Below are positions 25,241-37,130 of a stretch of DNA of 64,000 bases, piece after piece (within the stretch, counting starts at the first letter, position 1; each line of letters begins with the position of its first letter). Below the pieces are notes generated by a model. The model saw only the letters and a program-made list of their open reading frames with translations, had not been told where the DNA came from and did no database searches. The stretch is taken from assembly GCA_021234155.1 (NCBI GenBank), contig JAJEKV010000102.1, positions 2,959,947 to 3,023,946 of the forward strand. Reading direction: 5' to 3'. Position numbers and translations under genes: made by a program. This DNA comes from Isoetes taiwanensis. Its lineage: Eukaryota > Streptophyta > Lycopodiopsida > Isoetales > Isoetaceae.

Positions 25241-25760
25241 TGTTTTTTTTATTAGGTTTTTTTAAGAAGAGCTCGAATTGGGCATGCACGCATCGAACCC
25301 CTTGTATTTAGGGTTTCTCGTGCTTTCCTTTCTGCGCCTTTGTGCTCTTCAAGAATCGCGGATCTGGGTTAAGTTAGGGTACACCGGTACGCTCCAAAAC
25401 TTGGATTTTTCTCACGGATGTAGATAAGGGCCCCAATATCTTGTTCTCTTTGCCTCAGAGCTCGCAAACAAGTTTCTCCCAAGTTTCTAAGGGTTTTTTC
25501 CATGGAAGGCAGCTCTGGCACAAAATCCTTCCAGCTCACTCTCGAACCAATTTAGCAATTTCGAACCGAGGGGTATTCCGGTGAGCCTTCAACTTAGGGT
25601 TCGGATTTGTCATCGTTTAATGGCGAGGCAACACCAAAGCAAGTGGCGATAATGGCGGCAAAAACGCCCCGATCCGAAGGTCTTTCTTGAGAAACCCCGT
25701 GCAAGTCGTTTTTGTATTTTAATCCAGAGGAGCGACTTAGGTCTAGCATCCATTTCGTTT
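25241..25760 (+). other. Promoter/leader-like stretch without a following gene
   Basis: It contains TTAGGGTTTCTCG (telo-box type), pyrimidine-rich text typical of plant 5' leaders, and a short ORF from ATG at 25503 of about 17 codons. No downstream exon could be assigned. It may be a detached 5' gene fragment carried by an element. Confidence 0.25.
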
Positions 25761-26109
25761 TTTCAAATCTCTTCTTCCCAATGATCTTTGTAACATAATG
25801 CTAGATATTATAAAACACAGCCATAAACAATGTGTATAATATATTCTTATTGTGTGGGGCAAACATCACACCTACAATTGCCACAAACAAGTCGATCGTT
25901 TATGCCATGAGAAAACAAGCATGTCGGATATGCTTAGTTGCATTTGGTTATTTAGGTTTCAAAAAGCCCGGCCCTGCATTTCGGCATGTCAATATACTTG
26001 TTGGTGACGGGCTCAGTCAATAAAAAAAAGGGCAAAAAGGCCTTTCGAATCTGTTTGCATTTTGGCACAAAAGTCGGGCATTATTGAGGATTAGTTTTTC
26101 CAGCTAATG

Positions 26110-26365
26110 ATCAAATCTATATAATCGAGAAGATATAGGTTTTATGTGTATATGGGGATTGGCTCAAGCAAAGAATGTAAGAAGGCGGCAGAATTATTCT
26201 TATATGAGGCCACCAATATAACCAACACCTTGGCCTCTGTTTCTTCATGCTATGGCAATCCTCATGAGGCATACCATGCTCTTCCATCTCCTTAACAACT
26301 CGGCCCCTCAAGTTTAAAGGTCGAGATCAAATCTCACCGTTGGTTGCAAGAGTGTTACCCACCAA
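26110..26365 (-). mobile_element. tRNA-derived SINE (candidate)
   Basis: On the minus strand, GGTGGGTAACACTC (box A position) is followed by GAGATTTGATCTCG (degenerate box B with a T-arm-like stem) about 30 bases on. A body of about 180 bp follows. The layout resembles the plus-strand candidate at 14,496. The target duplication was not identified. Confidence 0.35.
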
Positions 26366-27120
26366 GTAACACACTAAAAATGGCTTTAATTTTGTTGGTA
26401 CCATCGATTTAAATTTGCATGTAGCAAGCCAGAGGCGCAAAAAGACTCCGGGCACGATATCCGGGTTCTACTGTTAAAATTGTGTAGCACAAACTTTTCG
26501 GTACAAATTTGAAGCACCAAACAGGGATGATGCAAGGTTCGATGCAAGCGAGGTGCAAGGCTCAGGTTGAGACCATCTTTGCCATAGGCCAGTGGATTTT
26601 GTGGATAATGTGTAATAGTCATAATACAGCCGCTAGAATTTCTATGGATCCAAGAAATAATGCAGGAAAGTGAGAAGGCAGAAATTAAGACATGGTTTGG
26701 GAGTGCATGCTCAAAAGAATCACAACTATGGACGCTGGAACATATGCTTAGGATCAAACTTGTGGTATTTCTTCATGGTTAAACACTTGCCAATGTTTTC
26801 CTCCTTAAACATTTTGTTACATTGTAGCTCATATTTCATATTGATGTTGCATAAATTGGGTTTCGAGTTCCATGCAATGACTTCATTTCTATAATTTATA
26901 CATTCATGATTTGTTCAACTACGACATCAAAGATTCTTAGGCCATCAAAGTTTAACTATGTTTTCTTCTTCGGGACCAATGTTGTTTTATATTGTTATGT
27001 TTTTTTTTCTCTTATGGCCGAAGGGCCCAAAATTTTTTTTTTTTCTTATATACATATAACAACCACCACATAAATACCATTAACATTAATGAGCACAAAC
27101 CATTACATTTAAGATGTTAA
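26366..27120. other. No gene seen
   Basis: ORFs on both strands overlap at 26,386-26,894 with no recognisable content. T-rich stretches at 27,001-27,010 and 27,032-27,043. Confidence 0.35.
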
Positions 27121-27699
27121 AATTAAAATCCCCCTTAGACCCCCTTTGGTTTGGGTGCATATTCACCCGGGGTCAAATAGAAAATGAGAGCCCTTAAATT
27201 ATATTATACATTATCAAATTCACACCTTATAGTACATTAACTGAAATCTTATAGTATTTTGCACACCTAAGTATACAGTATACAAAAATTCATACAAGGA
27301 TACCCCACAAACGAGGAACGCTATCTACGGTCCACATCAAGGAATATAAGGCATATATGCCCATCCGAAGGCTCTCGCAAACCCGCAAGATCGACTCAAG
27401 AGATAGAATATAAGACAAGAACAAATCTATTGAGAAAAGCAATGGGAAATACAATCTCTACTTCTGAGCATTGCATAGTACATAACGTACAATCAATATA
27501 TACAACCGGTGAGACTAAGAATAGTAGTCTACCGTTTAACCACCGTCCACTAATTACGGCATTGATTTAGGGTCGGTGCTCAGTGCTGACAAAGTGCTGC
27601 CCTTACGTACATTTCAGCACCTTCTCAAGATTGTGTTAAGTGTTGAACCTTCTTTGTTTAAAGACATTATGCTTAGTCAAAGATATTTATATTCCAACA
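27121..27699 (-). mobile_element. 3' LTR of the Copia element (inner edge defined, outer edge uncertain)
   Basis: Reading on the minus strand, the LTR starts TGTTGGAAT at 27699, a common Ty1/Copia LTR start. It is preceded by a polypurine tract TAAGGGAGAG (27700-27709). The outer end was not resolved and the left coordinate given is nominal. The matching 5' LTR is absent, because the other half of the element is truncated in gag near 56,705. Confidence 0.55.
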
Positions 27700-27858
27700 C
27701 TCTCCCTTAAATGTTGCTGACTAAGCAGAAGAAAATAAGCTGAAACTAAGGTAATCCTTCTCTCCCTTCAGCTGCAATTTCTTCATGCCCAAACTCTCCT
27801 TCACATTGACGAACTTGGATCCAACTAATGGTTTGGTAAAGCCATCAGCAAATTGATC

Positions 27859-29339
27859 CTATGAGGAGCAATGAACAAGCTGAGAAGATCCCATTTGGAT
27901 CTGCTCACGGACAAAACACAAGTGGGTGTCAAGGTGTTTTGTCTTTGGATGGTACTTAGCATCCTTGGCAAGATGGATGGTACTTGTGTTGTCACACAAT
28001 ATAACAGCCGAGGATGGAGGTACCTGCAGATCTGTCCACAAATGTTTAAGCCACAACAATTCTTGCATCCCAGGCCCTATGAACGTGACCATCCCTGTTG
28101 TGGACCTCCTGCTATCATGATAATTAGCATGATATGCATCAACAAAGACTTTCAGCTGGAAATCAGAGGACATCTGATAAAAGAGACCTTCCTGTGAAGT
28201 CCCCTTCGGATATGCCGCCAGCTTTTAGCGCCTTCGATTGTGGATCACGGGGATTGCTCATGAATCGCTTCGGCCTCCCACGGCAAAGAGATATCAGTCT
28301 AGTGACTGTGAAATAGATCAACGCCCCTACCAAGCTTCGATAGAGTGTGGGATCACACTCCTTACCATCGAAATCAAGCTCAGGCCTTGTGCCTGGATCA
28401 AAAGGACTTGCCACAGCCTTGCAATCTTGCATACGATACTGCTGTAACATTTCTTTGATATATTTCTGCTGAGAAAGATAGATGCCATATGAGTGCTGCC
28501 ACACTTCTACACCTGAACAATAATGCATAAGGCCAAGGTCAGTCATCTCGAAGGACGAAGATAACTTCAACTTCAATGTAGAAATCAGCACATCAGCATC
28601 TCCTGTGATGATCAAATCATCAACATACAAAACCACAATGCACATTCGGCCTTCATGTGATTTGTAGTAAAGATTGGGGTCTGCTTGCGCCTGGCGAACC
28701 CTCGCTCAAGAAAGAAAGCATTAATTTTCGCATGCCAACATCTTGGAGCCTGCTTCAAGCCATAAATGCTTTTCTTCAAATGACAAACCAGCTGCTCCTT
28801 CCCTTGAACAACAAATCCTGGAGGTTGAGTCATATAGACCTCTTCCTCCAAATCACCATTCAAAAAAGCAGACTTAATGTCCATTTGAAACATTAGCCAA
28901 CCTTTCATCGCAGCAAGAGCTATAACTGAGCTAATAGTGGACATTCTGGCTACGGGAGCAAAGACTTCATCATAATCTAAGCCTTTTTTCTGTGCAAAAC
29001 CCTTGGCTACAAGTCTAGCTTTGTGCTTTGACACTGTCCCATCAGCATGAAATTTGGTTTTAAACACCCACTTACAGCCAATAACTTGCTTATCAGCTAG
29101 AAGTTCAACCAATTCCCATGTGCCTTGCTTCAGCAATTGAGAGTATTCTTCTTCCATTGCATGCTGCCACTGCCGATCACTAGCTGCTTCATGAAAGGTT
29201 TGTGGATCAACATGATCCTGGACCTTTGCCATTAAGGCAAGGTTACATGATCCATTAGACTTCTCCTGTTTCTCCATCAGACGTGCTGATCTCCTAGGTT
29301 CAACAACAGGAGGTATAACAGGTGCTATAATAGGCGCTG
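27859..29339 (-). pseudogene. Copia element, 3' half: reverse transcriptase and RNase H
   Basis: Ty1/Copia polyproteins run gag, protease, integrase, RT, RNase H. ORF 29277-28612 holds the RT start (GCKWVFKTK, ARLVAKGFAQ, PVARMSTISSV, FQMDIKSAFLNGDL, YGLKQAPRCW). ORF 28645-28163 holds the catalytic YVDDLIITGD. ORF 28173-27859 holds the RNase H end (VFVDAYHANY, STTGMVTFIG, LCDNTSTIHLAKD, KHLDTHLCFVRE). Frame changes near 28,640 and 28,170 break the polyprotein. At the right edge the Pro-rich linker preceding RT (RRSARL) stops at the duplication 29327-29339, where the LINE begins. Its N-terminal half resumes at 54,777. Confidence 0.9.
29327..29339 (+). repeat. Target-site duplication of the nested insertion, left copy
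   Basis: ATAATAGGCGCTG here and ATAATAGGTGCTG at 54777-54789 differ at one of 13 positions. Both lie in the linker region of the same interrupted Copia element. The length fits LINE target-primed insertion. Confidence 0.65.
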
Positions 29340-29590
29340 CCCTTTAAGTGAATACTATGCGTTGCAGAACATGTAGCCTGAAAATAGCAATCGGCCTTCG
29401 AAAAATGACGTGCGCCATTTTTCTTGGTTTTTTTGTCCTTTTCCCGAATTTTTCAGTTCAAACTCGTTTCTTGGCAATTCTCTCTCGAAATTCATCAACT
29501 TCTGCTTGATTTGGTTCGAATTCGAAGGAGATCTGCTGGCTGCCCCTGTAGAGGGCCAGCTTCAACAAATTCCTCATGCTTTGAGCTATT

Positions 29591-29888
29591 GATGGACACC
29601 AAAATCTTCACAATTCTCAAACATGGCTCGAGATTTACCTGTGGTTTTCTCTCAGGCTCACCCTCAGAATTGTGGAATTCCTTGGTAACCAATACCTTCT
29701 TCCCAGATTCCCTATTTCGGCAAGAGTATACCTTTGTTCCTAGCTGCGTTGAATTTGAAACAGAAATGCTTAATTCATGGTTAGAGGAATTCATTGGTGA
29801 CAACAAGATTTCAGCAACAGGAATTTTCAGAGTCAATTGTGATTGGACTGAAGAAAAGATCATTGTGAAGGTTTATTCAGAGAATTAG
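29591..29888 (+). CDS. Small ORF upstream of LINE ORF1 (unknown)
   Basis: From ATG at 29591 it gives about 98 residues (MDTKIFTILKHGSRFTCGF through NCDWTEEKIIVKVYSEN). An upstream extension in the same frame to 29424 exists but is less protein-like. The composition is plausible for a folded acidic protein (EFETEMLNSWLEEFIGDN). I recognise no domain. It precedes ORF1 by about 180 bp within the element's 5' region and could be a leader ORF or a captured fragment. Confidence 0.35.
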
Positions 29889-30070
29889 AAAATTGGAGTA
29901 GTGTTGGTTTTGAATGATTTTCTTTGTAAAGATTTCACAAATTGGGCATGCATGGCTTCTGGTTTGGCAATCCGATCTCTTTTAGTTAATTTTGATTCTA
30001 TCTAATTGGCTTCTTTCCCCTGTTTTCTTCCTTTTCCCCTTTCTGGGCTTTCAATTCCGTCCGTGCTCTT

Positions 30071-32498
30071 TTGTTGTTTCAACCTGTGCCTTTACCAATG
30101 GCCTTTAAATCCTCCGTAAACCCTAAAAATTTAGCCTTTCTTCATTCTTTTGCCAAAATCCCCGCGCATGAACGACCCGCTGTTCTTCAAAGCTTGATTT
30201 CCTTTCAAGAGAAGCCACAAGAAACTATCCTCTTTGGAAATTTTGCGAATTTACCGGCTTCCATCCCTAATATGGATCCAATTTCGCATGAAGTCCCCTT
30301 CTGGGATAATCTTTCCGCTGATCCTGACCGTAGGGGCACTCTTCACCCTATTGATCCAAATAATGGTATCCCACGCCCTTATGGAGTCACGAGAATTCAT
30401 CAGGAGCTGCGATCAGATGGAGAACTGGACGACAGATTAAAGAGAACTAGACCACCTTACCTTCAACAAAGCAAAATGAGACTTTACAGTGGTATTTCTC
30501 TTAATCTTCCTATTGTTCATTCTAGAGTTGATGCTTTATCCAATTCAGCTGTCATAGTCAAGGTCCAAAACTGTGGGATTAAGCTTGACAAATTATGGGC
30601 TTTTCTCCTTAACCTAAATAAAGGAATCATAATTCAAGCTGTTTACTGGCTTAACTTCCCTTACATTATGCTTGAATGTGGGAATGCTAGATCAGCTAAT
30701 TTCTTTCTCAACTATGGTCCTTTGACTTTTGAAACCACTCAGCTGTCCTTCCTCAAATGGCATCCAAAACTTGATATTGATCAAATGAACAATCTCTGTA
30801 TTGCCTCAACCTCTCTTTTTGGACTTAATCCTATCTACTGGGATGAAGAATGTTTCAAACTTCTCTTTAACACTATTGGCACCTATATTTCTACTGAATA
30901 TTCTCCATCTAGACCTCCACGTGACTTTGTGCAGCTAGACCTTTCCAAAGAAATTCCTATTTCCATTCCTTTCAAAGATGCCTTTGGAGTAGAATCTTCT
31001 TTAGCTCTTAGATGGTCTGGATTGCCCTCCCAATGCCAAAAATGCTTCCACAGACATTTCTGGTACTCTGACTGCAAATCTGCCACAGTATCTTTCCAAG
31101 ATAGCAGAGCAAATGTGTTTGAAGGAGAGAAAATGGCAGGCTCTTCTCACCAAATTTCAAGAGATAATATTAGGGAACACTCTGACAGTGAGGTCGTGAC
31201 CCAAGCAAACAAGTACAAGGATCTGGACACATTTCAAAAATTACCAGAGAATGATAATTTCAAATGGACCAAAGTTAATGGCAATTACAAAAGGATTCAG
31301 AAACAGAAAGCAGTAAGAAAAACTCTTTGAAGACAACTCTTTCAGAAATAAGAAGAGCAATGGTATAACAATTGGGGAGCCAAAACTTTTGGTTAAAGGT
31401 ATTGTTCCAGAAAAAGCTAATCATGCTTCCCATGACTTATGCTTGACTTTGACCAATATCATCAAAGATGCCAGAAATCAAGAAAAGGGTCATTGCTCTT
31501 ATAGCCTTATGGACTTCCCAATCAAAAATGTAAGCAAGACCGGATCATTAAATATAAAATCTCAGGGTAAAGCTAAGCAGAATATGAATTCTACTGAAAA
31601 GAATTCACAGATCTCTTCTACTTCTTCAGCAAGCCTACTTCAGCAAAATATAACTTCTAATGTGCCTCATGGTCAATCAGATTTGAATTTGACCAGACCT
31701 GTTTGCCCTACCAATGAACTCAATTATGATGGAAACAATCTGCAACAAGGGAGTATGGCTCAACTACAAAATAAGCTGCCTAAAGACTGTCAAAACACTT
31801 TTCAGGTATTATCTGACCCGGATATTAATTTAGATCCTGATTTGCATAAGAGCAAAGTGTGTTGTCCCTCTATTGCTTTTCCTGCACCACAAACTTCTGA
31901 GTCTCTCTCACCTCACAACCAGCCTTTACCCACTCCTCCTGTCCTGCCATCTCTGCCATCACTCATTGATTTGGACTATCCCATCATAAGTGTGCCCCTA
32001 AGTCCTCCAAAAATATCCAGTAAAGTTGCTGATCAGCTAGCTTCCCTGCAAATGGTTCTTGGCTCAGAGGAAAAAGATCTCTCACAGGAAAATGAGACCA
32101 ATAAATTGGATACTTGTGACTATGTCCCTGAGACTCCACAAGATAAAGATGCTGCAGAAGAACAGCTGGAGCCACATGAAAATTTCAGGCAAGTTAATCA
32201 TTCTGCTCCATTAAATAACCTTGATATTAATTCTATGTTTCATTTTTATCCTGGTGGTTATTCTGACAGTAGTGATCACAGTGATAGTGAGGATCAAATA
32301 ATTGACAAAGAGAATTGGGGAAAGGAAGAGTATCTTCTTGAAAATTCTACAAAATCATCTAAGTCTGACAGGGATCATCCAACTAATAAGTCTAGTAAAA
32401 AGGTTGGGAATAACAAGGGAAAGCTCATATCAGGGTTTAATAAAACTCCTGCTCAAAATACAAGGAGCAAAAAGAAATCCAAATCTTCTAGATATTGA
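30071..32498 (+). pseudogene. LINE ORF1 (nucleic-acid-binding protein), frameshifted
   Basis: LINE ORF1 proteins bind the element RNA as part of the retrotransposition particle. ORF 30071-31330 (419 residues) contains CQKCFHRHFWYSDC near residue 325, a CCHC-knuckle-like cluster with non-canonical spacing, preceded by a conserved-looking region (GISLNLPIVHSR, KLDKLWAFLLNL). The frame ends at a stop at 31330. A second ORF 31389-32498 (369 residues) continues in another frame with low-complexity Ser/Pro/Asp-rich sequence and a Lys-rich end (KKKSKSSRY). The two together probably represent one ORF1 with a frame change near 31,330-31,390. The knuckle and position before the endonuclease support the call. 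Confidence 0.65.
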
Positions 32499-32532
32499 TT
32501 TCTCCCCTTCTTGGCTTAATCTCTCTCTAGAT

Positions 32533-35500
32533 ATGAAGATTTTATCTTGGAATCTTAGAGGAATTAAAGGCCCTCTTAAAAGAAGAAGGGCCATCGCTCA
32601 AATCAGGTTATATAATGCTGATATTATTCTTCTTCAGGAGATCAAGCTTCCTTCCTTTGAAGCTAGTAACTTGGGTGATTGGATATATCCCAATTCCTCC
32701 TCTATTTGGATTGAGTCTGCTGGGGCGAGTGGTGGCCTTGCTATCATTTGGAGGGCTGACCTCAATCATATTTCTTGCTATAATGGCCCCTCAAGAACAT
32801 GGCAAGTTGTTACTCTTTCTGTTTCCAATTCTGTCTTTGGTATTGTTAACATTTATGCTCCAACTAATCCAAATGATAGAGAACCTGTTTGGAAAGAGAT
32901 CAATTCTTGGCTAGCCTCTCAAAATTTAGATAACTGGATTATTGCTGGGGACTTCAATAACACTCCTACCTGGGACCTGAAATTAGGAAACAAAATCAAT
33001 ATGACTAGATCTGAGAGACAAGCCTGGGACTCCCTTCTTTCTGATAATGGCCTGATCTACATCCCCTCTTCAACTGCCAATTATACTTGGTCAAATAAGC
33101 AAAAAGATAAAGCTAGAGTCTACTGTACTTTGGACAGATTCTATGTGTCTAATCCTTCCACTTCCTTCTGGGATAACAGTTATGTTTCTAGTGATGAAGG
33201 AACTTCTATTTCTGATCATCAACCCTAGTTTTTGCATACTTCTCATGTCACCAGAATTCAAAGGCAAGGGAGTACTCCTTTTAAATTCAATACATCTCTC
33301 CTGAATAATGAGAACTTCTGCTCTCAGTTTTCTGCCTTTTATGAGGATCTCTCTATCACAAATATAGGTATGCATCAGGGGAATCAATTCTACTCTAAAA
33401 TCAAAGCTATTAAATCTTGGATCAAGAAATGGTCTAAAGATAGGCATATTCAGTGTGAGGAGGAGAAGAATCAACTTCTCATGCTCATGAAGGAAATCAG
33501 ATCTTTACTTCAGCAAGATCCAACTAATTTAAACCTGCAAATTGGAGAGGAGGTTCTGGAAAGGAAGATTAGAAACATTGAGGAGATGGAGGCTAAAGGA
33601 TCGGCCATCAGATGTAAAATCAAGTACTCTAACCAAATGGATTCTGGCAGCTCAAAGTTTTTCTTCAGGGTAGCTAAAAGTAGGGTGCTCAGAAACTCTA
33701 TAACAGAAGTTGAAGATGATAATGGAAACAAATATTCTTCTCACTCTGACATCTCTTCTTTCTTCAGAGATAAATATATGGATATTTTTATGAACAAGCC
33801 TATTCCTTCTAATGACATGGCCAAGGCAACTGAATTTAAGAATCTGGTCAATGATATCCTGCCTGCTGCTCCTGAAGTGATGAATGCTACTGTATGTGAA
33901 CCTCCTTCTCAGATTGAGATCCTAACTACTCTTTCTTCTTTCAGTAAAGGGAAATCTTCTGGCCCTGATGGGTTACCAGCTGAATTTTATGTTAAGTTCT
34001 GGGATATCCTTAAAGATGATGTTACTTCCATGATTCATGACTTCTGGAACAATGACTGCCTTCAGACTTCTATTGCTAGTGGTTTCATAGCTTTGATCCC
34101 AAAAGTTGATCATCCAAATAAATTTCAAGATTGGAGACCTATCTCTCTCACTAATACTTCCTATAAGCTTTGTGCCAAGATTATTGCTCTCAGAATCAAT
34201 AGCTATCTTCAAAGGAATATCAGTCCCAATCAGTCAGCTTTTCTTCCTAAGAGATACATTCTTGATAATTATGTGGCAGCAATGGAGGGTTTACATTGGA
34301 ACAAAATTTCAAATCAGAATTGCATTTTATTAAAACTGGATTTCAAGAGAGCCTTTGACTCAGTCAGATGGGATTTTCTAGAGTTTGCCATGGTCAAGCT
34401 TGGTTTTCATCCTAAGCTCATTAATCTCATCCTTGGCCTTAATCTTAGATCCAAGTCAGCTGTGCTTGTAAATGGTGTGCCCTCTGGTTTTTTCTCTCTA
34501 TCCTGTGGAGTCAGGCAAGGATGTCCTCTTGCTCCTTACCTATTTCTAGTTGCAGCTGATTTGCTCGCAAAAGTCATCTCCTATTATCAGAAAAATGGCC
34601 TAATTAAAGGACTTAAACTTCCAAACTCAGATGAGTATCTAACTATGCTTCAATATGCTGATGACACCTTCTCCTTCCTTGAAGCTGATTTGACAAATAT
34701 TGACTGTTTCCTTAAAGTCATACATCAATTCTCAGCTGCTTCTGGTATTTATCTCAATGTCAATAAGAGCTTAATTATTGGTGATCTTCCTCTTCAACAG
34801 GTTCTTCATATTAATGTTCTCCCTGAGGGTCAAGCTACTAAGCTTTTAGGAATGCCTGTATCTATAAATCAGAACTTGAAAGGGCTTTGGGATCCTATTC
34901 TTCAAAGAATTAAAAAAGTCAATAACTACGTAAATTATCTCACCTTAGCTGGTAGAACTATCATTGCAAACTCGTTTGCTAGCTCTCATGTCTACTTTTC
35001 TACTGCTCTTATTGCTCCTAAGTGTATCTATCTTGAGCTCCAGAAAATAATCAGAAATTTTATTTGGAAAGGGAGTCACTTAGTCAACTGGAATTCTATT
35101 TGCAAGAGTAAAATAGCAGGTGGTCTTGGCTGCAAGGACCTTTTTCTTCAAGCCCAATCTCTTGCAGGTAAATTTGTTTGGAGAGCCATCTTTGGGAGCC
35201 AATCTCCTGCTCATAAGTTCATCAGGTACTGGATCAATCTTAGTCATCCTTCCCGGGTCATCCATTGCTCATCATCATCCGTACCAAACTTCGACCTTTA
35301 CTCATTTGAAAACTGCTCCCAATATCTCTCCTTTGATGAATAATCTGATTAAGGCTTGGAATTCCATTTCTCCCAACTTTCAATTCACCTCATCAGATCA
35401 TTTGCACTCTGATATGCCTATTTTCTGGAATCCTATCTTAGTTAATCATAATTCCAATGTTCTGGCAATCAAACATCCTAGGATTTGCAAGAAATGGCAT

Positions 35501-36316
35501 GATGCTGGTCTGTACTACATAAGAGATCTTTTTATTGGTTGTAGACTGATTTCTTGGACTGCTCTTAAAAATATTATCAAGGGTACCTCATCTGACAGGA
35601 AAGTTTATCTTCTAATCAAGCCTTTTTTAACAAATCTTTCTCCTAACTCAGGAAAAGGTGATTGGTCTCTGAATGGCAAGTTTGACTACAAAGTGAGAGA
35701 TGTCTATAAGTCCCTTTCCCATGATCCTATAGATATTAAGGCTATGAGCAAGTGGGGTATTAATCATAATCAGCTAAAAGATCTCTTCAAGAATGTCTGG
35801 GACTCTATTTCCTACTGTATATGGCTTATTGCAAATGGCAGCTTGAGTAATTTACAATCCCTTTCTAAAAGGTATCCTAATGTTATGCCTGATTGCCCTT
35901 TGGGATGCAATGATATTGAAGATATGTCTCACATTTTCAGCTGCACTAAGTTGAATAGTTTCTGGAACTGGATTGCTGGGAAATTTGGGATTCATTATAA
36001 TGGAAATTTGCTTTCCCTGATCCAAAATGATGACACTTTTAATAATACAGTTATTTTCATTGCCCTTTGGAATATCTGGAAGCCTAGGAATCGTGTTTTG
36101 TATGGGAAGAAAAGACCCTCAGTGTTCTGGATTAAGATGAACTTCCAATTTGACTTTGAAACTATTGCTACTGCTCATAAAGATAAATTTGGAACTAATC
36201 ATGACAGGAAATGGGAGCTTTATGGAGCTTACAGGGGATTTTACAATTTATTTGCTTCCAATTTAAATGTTGTGGATTCTAATATTTTGCTTTCTGATGA
36301 ACCTAGAATATCTTGA
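32533..36316 (+). pseudogene. LINE ORF2: endonuclease, reverse transcriptase, zinc-binding domain
   Basis: From ATG at 32533 the apurinic-endonuclease-like domain reads MKILSWNLRGIKG, LLQEIKL, VNIYAPTN, IAGDFNN and TSISDHQP, with the expected catalytic Asn, Glu, Asp and His. An in-frame TAG (33226-33228) precedes the same-frame RT ORF to 35343: GPDGLPAEFY, DFKRAFDSVRWDFLE, GVRQGCPLAPYLF, YADDTFSF. A frame change near 35,260 leads to ORF 35120-36316, whose C-terminal part has FKNVWDSISYCIWLIANGSL, CPLGC and MSHIFSCTKLNSFW, the Cys/His zinc-binding end of plant LINEs. About three lesions in nearly 3.8 kb mark a young but presumably inactive copy. Confidence 0.88.
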
Positions 36317-36773
36317 TTTCCTGCGTGGGGAGGGAGCAAGGAAATTCGATGACAGCTCGCCTTTCAGCCAACATTCAATGGATCCAGTCATGAAAAATGA
36401 TCTAGCAACATCTATGGAGTCTTTTCTGATGAAGAGGGGACGCATGAGATATCTGAAAGAAAGTGAAGATCTTTGGGCAGCTATTTTCTGCAGGGAAGTG
36501 GTTCAGATTCACTGCCTCTGGGCTTTCTTGGCCAATCATCATTTTATTCTCACAGAAAGGCAGCTGACAAGATACAGAACTATGTACTACAATCACAAAC
36601 TTCTAGCTGATCTGTATGGCTCCTTGCTGATATTACTGGAGGACAAAGATAAATTCAGGCTCTTTTTTACCAATAATTGGGGCCCGAACCAATACTTCTT
36701 TGGATCCACTGACCCCTTCAATGCCTACTTCAATGATTTCTTCTTCACTGATCATGGAATCCCTCTTCCATAG
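36267..36773 (+). CDS. Extra ORF after LINE ORF2 (unknown, 168 codons)
   Basis: The frame opens at 36267 and overlaps the end of ORF2 by about 50 bases; the protein-like part starts near MDPVMKNDLA (36,378). It continues MKRGRMRYLKESEDLW, FCREVVQIHCLWAFLANHH, YRTMYYNHKLLADLYGSL and NNWGPNQYFFGSTDPFN. Aromatic-rich composition without stops argues for real coding, either as an ORF2 C-terminal extension shifted by a frame change or as a separate ORF3. I recognise no domain. Confidence 0.45.
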   Translation: MLWILIFCFLMNLEYLDFLRGEGARKFDDSSPFSQHSMDPVMKNDLATSMESFLMKRGRMRYLKESEDLWAAIFCREVVQIHCLWAFLANHHFILTERQLTRYRTMYYNHKLLADLYGSLLILLEDKDKFRLFFTNNWGPNQYFFGSTDPFNAYFNDFFFTDHGIPLP

Positions 36774-37118
36774 TCATCTACCAACCACACTCTTGCTCTT
36801 GTCTAATCTTGATCTATGCTATGTTTCGGGAAGGATTGCCTTTTTGCAGGTTTTTGCAGCTCCAACTGAGAGTTACCTCCCTCGACAACTGAATTCAGAT
36901 TTCTTGGACCTGTTCACACTACGGATCATTTTCTTACTGGCTTATTAGCATTTGCTACTTCTCCTGCGGAGACTTTGTTAGGCTTGTTATTCTAGAGCTC
37001 ATATGAATAATATGATGCTCTTATATGTTCTGTTACTTTTTCATGTGCTTCCTTATAAAGCACAAACATGCTATGTACCTGAGATTTTATAATTAATGGT
37101 AAAACTGACTCTTGCTAT
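36774..37118 (+). other. LINE 3' untranslated region
   Basis: Non-coding stretch between the last ORF and the A run at 37119-37130. It contains a TATATGTTCTG/AATAATATGATG region and ends CTTGCTATC before the A tail. Confidence 0.55.
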
Positions 37119-37130
37119 CAAAAAAAAAAA

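Larger units (their letters stand above)
29340..37130 (+). mobile_element. Near-complete non-LTR retrotransposon (plant L1-like LINE)
   Basis: It spans a 5' region from 29340, a small ORF, ORF1 with a Cys/His cluster, ORF2 with apurinic endonuclease, reverse transcriptase and a C-terminal zinc-binding domain, an additional downstream ORF, a 3' UTR, and an A run at 37119-37130. Only a few lesions are visible: one frame change in ORF1, one in-frame TAG between endonuclease and RT, and a frame change near 35,260. This suggests recent activity. Its poly(A) tail appears to be interrupted by the element at 37,131 and to resume at about 54,751-54,776 before the target duplication. Confidence 0.85.
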
